Source: Chloroflexia bacterium
GTDB lineage: Bacteria; Chloroflexota; Chloroflexia; Thermomicrobiales; UBA6265
Length of the DNA: 8,035 bases
Direction of reading: 5' to 3'
Assembly (NCBI GenBank): GCA_013698285.1
Contig: JACCVE010000028.1
Location: forward strand, 1 to 8,035
Shown here: one piece after another, positions 6,999 to 8,035 of the stretch
Position numbering within the stretch: position 1 is the stretch's first letter
Layout: the number at the start of each line of letters is the position of its first letter
Position numbers and translations under genes: made by a program
Notes under the pieces: model-generated
What the model was told of the DNA's origin: nothing
What the model saw: the letters and a program-made list of their open reading frames with translations, nothing else
The model's database searches: none

Positions 6999-7005
6999 AG
7001 GAGGT
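6999..7005 (+). promoter_or_regulatory. Ribosome binding site of the transposase
   Basis: AGGAGGT, a near-perfect Shine-Dalgarno sequence, lies 5 bases before GTG 7011 and fixes the transposase start. Confidence 0.7.
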
Positions 7006-7010
7006 GGATC

Positions 7011-7349
7011 GTGGCCAAGCGGCTGCTGCCGGACGAGTTGTGGGAGATCGTCGAACCGCTGTTGCCGCCCGCGCCGCCGAAACCGAAGGGCGGGCGTCCT
7101 CGTGTGCCGGATCGGGCCTGCCTGACCGGCATCCTCTTCGTGCTGCGCAGCGGCATCCCCTGGGAGATGCTGCCACGCGAGCTCGGGTGTGGCAGCGGGG
7201 TGACGTGTTGGCGCCGCCTGCGCGATTGGCAAACGGACGGGGTCTGGGACCGAATCCACCGGGCGCTACTCGACCGTCTCGGCGAGGCCGACAAGATCGA
7301 TTGGAGCCGGGCAGCGCTCGACGCGGCGAGCGTCCCGGCAAAAGGGGGG
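7011..7349 (+). CDS. IS5-family transposase, N-terminal part (orfA-like)
   Basis: This encodes the DNA-binding N-terminal half of the transposase, the region often described as DUF4096: LLPDELWEIVEPLLPP, GGRPRVPDRACLTGILFVLR and SGIPWEMLPREL, then WRRLRDWQ. It also carries the first catalytic Asp of the DDE triad in AALDAASVPAK. The GTG start at 7011 has an excellent site, AGGAGGT (6999-7005), 5 bases ahead. Recognisable transposase sequence stops at the A4G6 run (7340-7349) and resumes in the next frame. The original frame stays open by chance to 7859, but the residues after the run are Arg/Pro/Gln-rich and not transposase-like. The end given is therefore the end of homology, not a stop codon. 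Confidence 0.82.
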
Positions 7350-7350
7350 C
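7340..7350 (+). other. A4G6 frameshift site in the transposase
   Basis: AAAAGGGGGGC is where transposase homology moves from the frame of GTG 7011 to the frame used by 7351-7818. Reading AAA as Lys and shifting here gives SVPAK-(K)GGVAVGPNPTDRGK, which matches the uninterrupted form of the family. The net shift is +1 (or -2). It could be a recoding or slippage site, or a deletion that inactivated this copy. Confidence 0.6.
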
Positions 7351-7818
7351 GTGGCGGTGGGACCGAACCCGACCGATCGCGGCAAAGGCGGCACCAAGCG
7401 CCACCTCGTCACCGATCGGCGGGGGATTCCGCTGGCGGTCCGCCTGACCGGGGCCAACCGCCACGAGTCGACGGTGTTCGAAGAGCTGCTCGACGCCATC
7501 CCGCCGATCAAGCGCCCCTCCGGGCAGCGACGCCGGCGCCCGGACAAGCTCCACGCCGACAAGGCGTACGATGTCCCCCGCAGCCGCCGGGCGCTCTCTT
7601 GCCGACGGATCAAGGTCCGGATCGCGCGCAAGGGGATCGAGCCCAAGGAGCGGTTGGGCCGCCACCGCTGGGTGGTCGAGCGCACCCTGGCGTGGCTCAA
7701 CCGCTACCGCCGTTTGACGATCCGCTACGAACGCGACGACCAGATCCACCAGGCGTTCCTCACCCTCGGCTGCGCGCTGATCTGCTTCAACCACCTGACT
7801 CGTGCGGATGGGGTATGA
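7351..7818 (+). CDS. IS5-family transposase, C-terminal catalytic part (orfB-like)
   Basis: The C-terminal half of the DDE transposase is in the +1 frame relative to the N-terminal half. It begins in the conserved GPNPTDRGKGGTKRHLVTD and continues with IPLAVRLTGANRHES. The second catalytic Asp is in LHADKAYD and the catalytic Glu in HRWVVERTLAWLNRYRRL; the end is the typical ALICFNHL. All three DDE residues therefore survive if the two halves are joined. GTG 7351 is the first possible start codon in this frame but has no clear ribosome binding site, and a protein starting there would lack the first Asp. Separate translation would thus not give an active enzyme, and function depends on frameshifting at 7340-7350. 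The TGA lies inside the right inverted repeat. Confidence 0.8.
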   Translation: MAVGPNPTDRGKGGTKRHLVTDRRGIPLAVRLTGANRHESTVFEELLDAIPPIKRPSGQRRRRPDKLHADKAYDVPRSRRALSCRRIKVRIARKGIEPKERLGRHRWVVERTLAWLNRYRRLTIRYERDDQIHQAFLTLGCALICFNHLTRADGV

Positions 7819-7827
7819 AAGGCACTC
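7811..7827 (-). repeat. Right terminal inverted repeat of the IS
   Basis: Read on the minus strand this is GAGTGCCTTTCATACCC, 13 of 17 identical to the left repeat. It contains the TGA stop (7816-7818) of the transposase C-terminal frame. Confidence 0.6.
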
Positions 7828-7861
7828 TTCGGTGGCATCCACGGCTGCGTTCAGCGTAATC

Positions 7862-7878
7862 GTCATGCGCGGCATGAC
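7862..7878. terminator. Short dyad, possible terminator for a minus-strand gene
   Basis: GTCATGC and GCATGAC are perfect 7-base arms around a GCG spacer. The dyad lies 12 bases beyond the stop codon of the minus-strand reading frame described at 7891-8034, where a terminator would be expected. No T run follows on either strand, so an operator is an equally fair reading. Confidence 0.35.
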
Positions 7879-7890
7879 CGGGATTTCGGC

Positions 7891-8034
7891 CTACAACGCC
7901 GCTTCCGGCGCCGATTCACCGCTGTCGAAGCGGTATGGCCAGGGGTGGCGCTCGTGCGTGGACGTCGCGTCACGCACCGCCCGTCTCCGCCCCTCGATGT
8001 CGAAGCACGCCAGCTGATTGCCGCGAAGCAGCTG
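7891..8034 (-). CDS. C-terminal end of a possible minus-strand gene of unknown function (5' partial)
   Basis: On the minus strand the frame is open from the window edge to a TAG at 7893-7891, giving 47 residues that include RGNQLACFDIEGRRRAVRD and ERHPWPYRFDSGESAPEAAL. Third codon positions are mostly G or C (39 of 47), like the other genes here, and a small dyad follows the stop. A plus-strand frame (7802-8017) shares the same wobble column, so base composition alone does not settle the strand. The minus frame is preferred because its sequence is more protein-like and the plus frame would have to start inside the IS. I do not recognise the family. If real, it is convergent with galK. Confidence 0.4.
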   Translation of the reverse strand, partial: QLLRGNQLACFDIEGRRRAVRDATSTHERHPWPYRFDSGESAPEAAL

Positions 8035-8035
8035 G

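Larger units (their letters stand above)
6957..7827 (+). mobile_element. IS5-family insertion sequence, IS427-like group
   Basis: About 871 bp bounded by 17-bp imperfect inverted repeats, enclosing a two-frame IS5-type transposase. The right repeat overlaps the transposase stop codon, as is common in compact elements. Size and two-frame layout fit the IS427 group. Flanking bases offer only a TT on each side (6955-6956 and 7828-7829) as a possible target duplication, which is too short to prove the ends. The element lies 41 bases after galK. Confidence 0.75.

Noticed and set aside
6955..7829. TT on both sides of the IS as a target-site duplication
   Set aside because: Two bases are not enough evidence, and the IS ends themselves are inferred from imperfect repeats.
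6594..7859. A long plus-strand frame running from inside galK through the transposase, as if a kinase-transposase fusion
   Set aside because: Its first part is out of frame with galK and Arg/Gly-rich. Only the section from GTG 7011 to the A4G6 run is transposase-like.
6919..7875. Minus-strand 318-codon frame across the IS
   Set aside because: It is antisense to a clear transposase and its composition is typical of a shadow frame.
7802..8017. Plus-strand 71-codon frame at the window end
   Set aside because: It would start inside the IS right end and shows no motif. The minus-strand frame at 7891-8034 explains the same codon bias better.

Overview
The window is GC-rich, with a strong G/C preference at third codon positions and frequent GTG starts. 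Together with the style of the proteins this suggests a high-GC bacterium, most likely Chloroflexota (Thermomicrobia-like). That placement is an impression from sequence style, not a proven assignment; a high-GC actinobacterium cannot be excluded.

Layout. (1) Positions 3-401 hold the 3' end of a gene for a probably exported, Met/Ser/Pro-rich protein of unknown function. A very strong 15-bp hairpin (433-465) separates it from what follows. (2) Positions 523-6915 are one tight, same-strand run of six genes: a YgeY-like M20 metallohydrolase, a MoaB/MogA molybdopterin adenylyltransferase, histidyl-tRNA synthetase, a PIG-L/LmbE deacetylase, an M24-fold protein that has lost most of its metal ligands, and a GHMP sugar kinase of the galactokinase type. 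Two junctions overlap by 4 bp (ATGA at 1773, GTGA at 5680), a third is nearly overlapping (around 3750), and no terminator is visible inside the run, so it reads as an operon. (3) Positions 6957-7827 are an IS5-family (IS427-like) insertion sequence with imperfect terminal inverted repeats. Its transposase is split between two frames at an A4G6 run. (4) Positions 7828-8035 contain a small dyad and probably the C-terminal end of a minus-strand gene running in from beyond the window. If so, the IS landed between two convergent genes.

How the genes fit together. hisS and moaB are housekeeping or cofactor genes. The YgeY-like hydrolase next to moaB recalls the known association of YgeY homologues with molybdenum hydroxylases, although no hydroxylase is in view. 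The downstream trio (PIG-L deacetylase, ligand-less M24 protein, variant galactokinase) could form a salvage or modification route for an amino sugar or sugar conjugate; this is inference from adjacency. No RNA genes, CRISPR arrays, phage genes or defence genes were seen. The most unusual items are the degenerate M24 protein, the kinase in which the usual galactose-contacting Glu is Asn, and the frame-split transposase.
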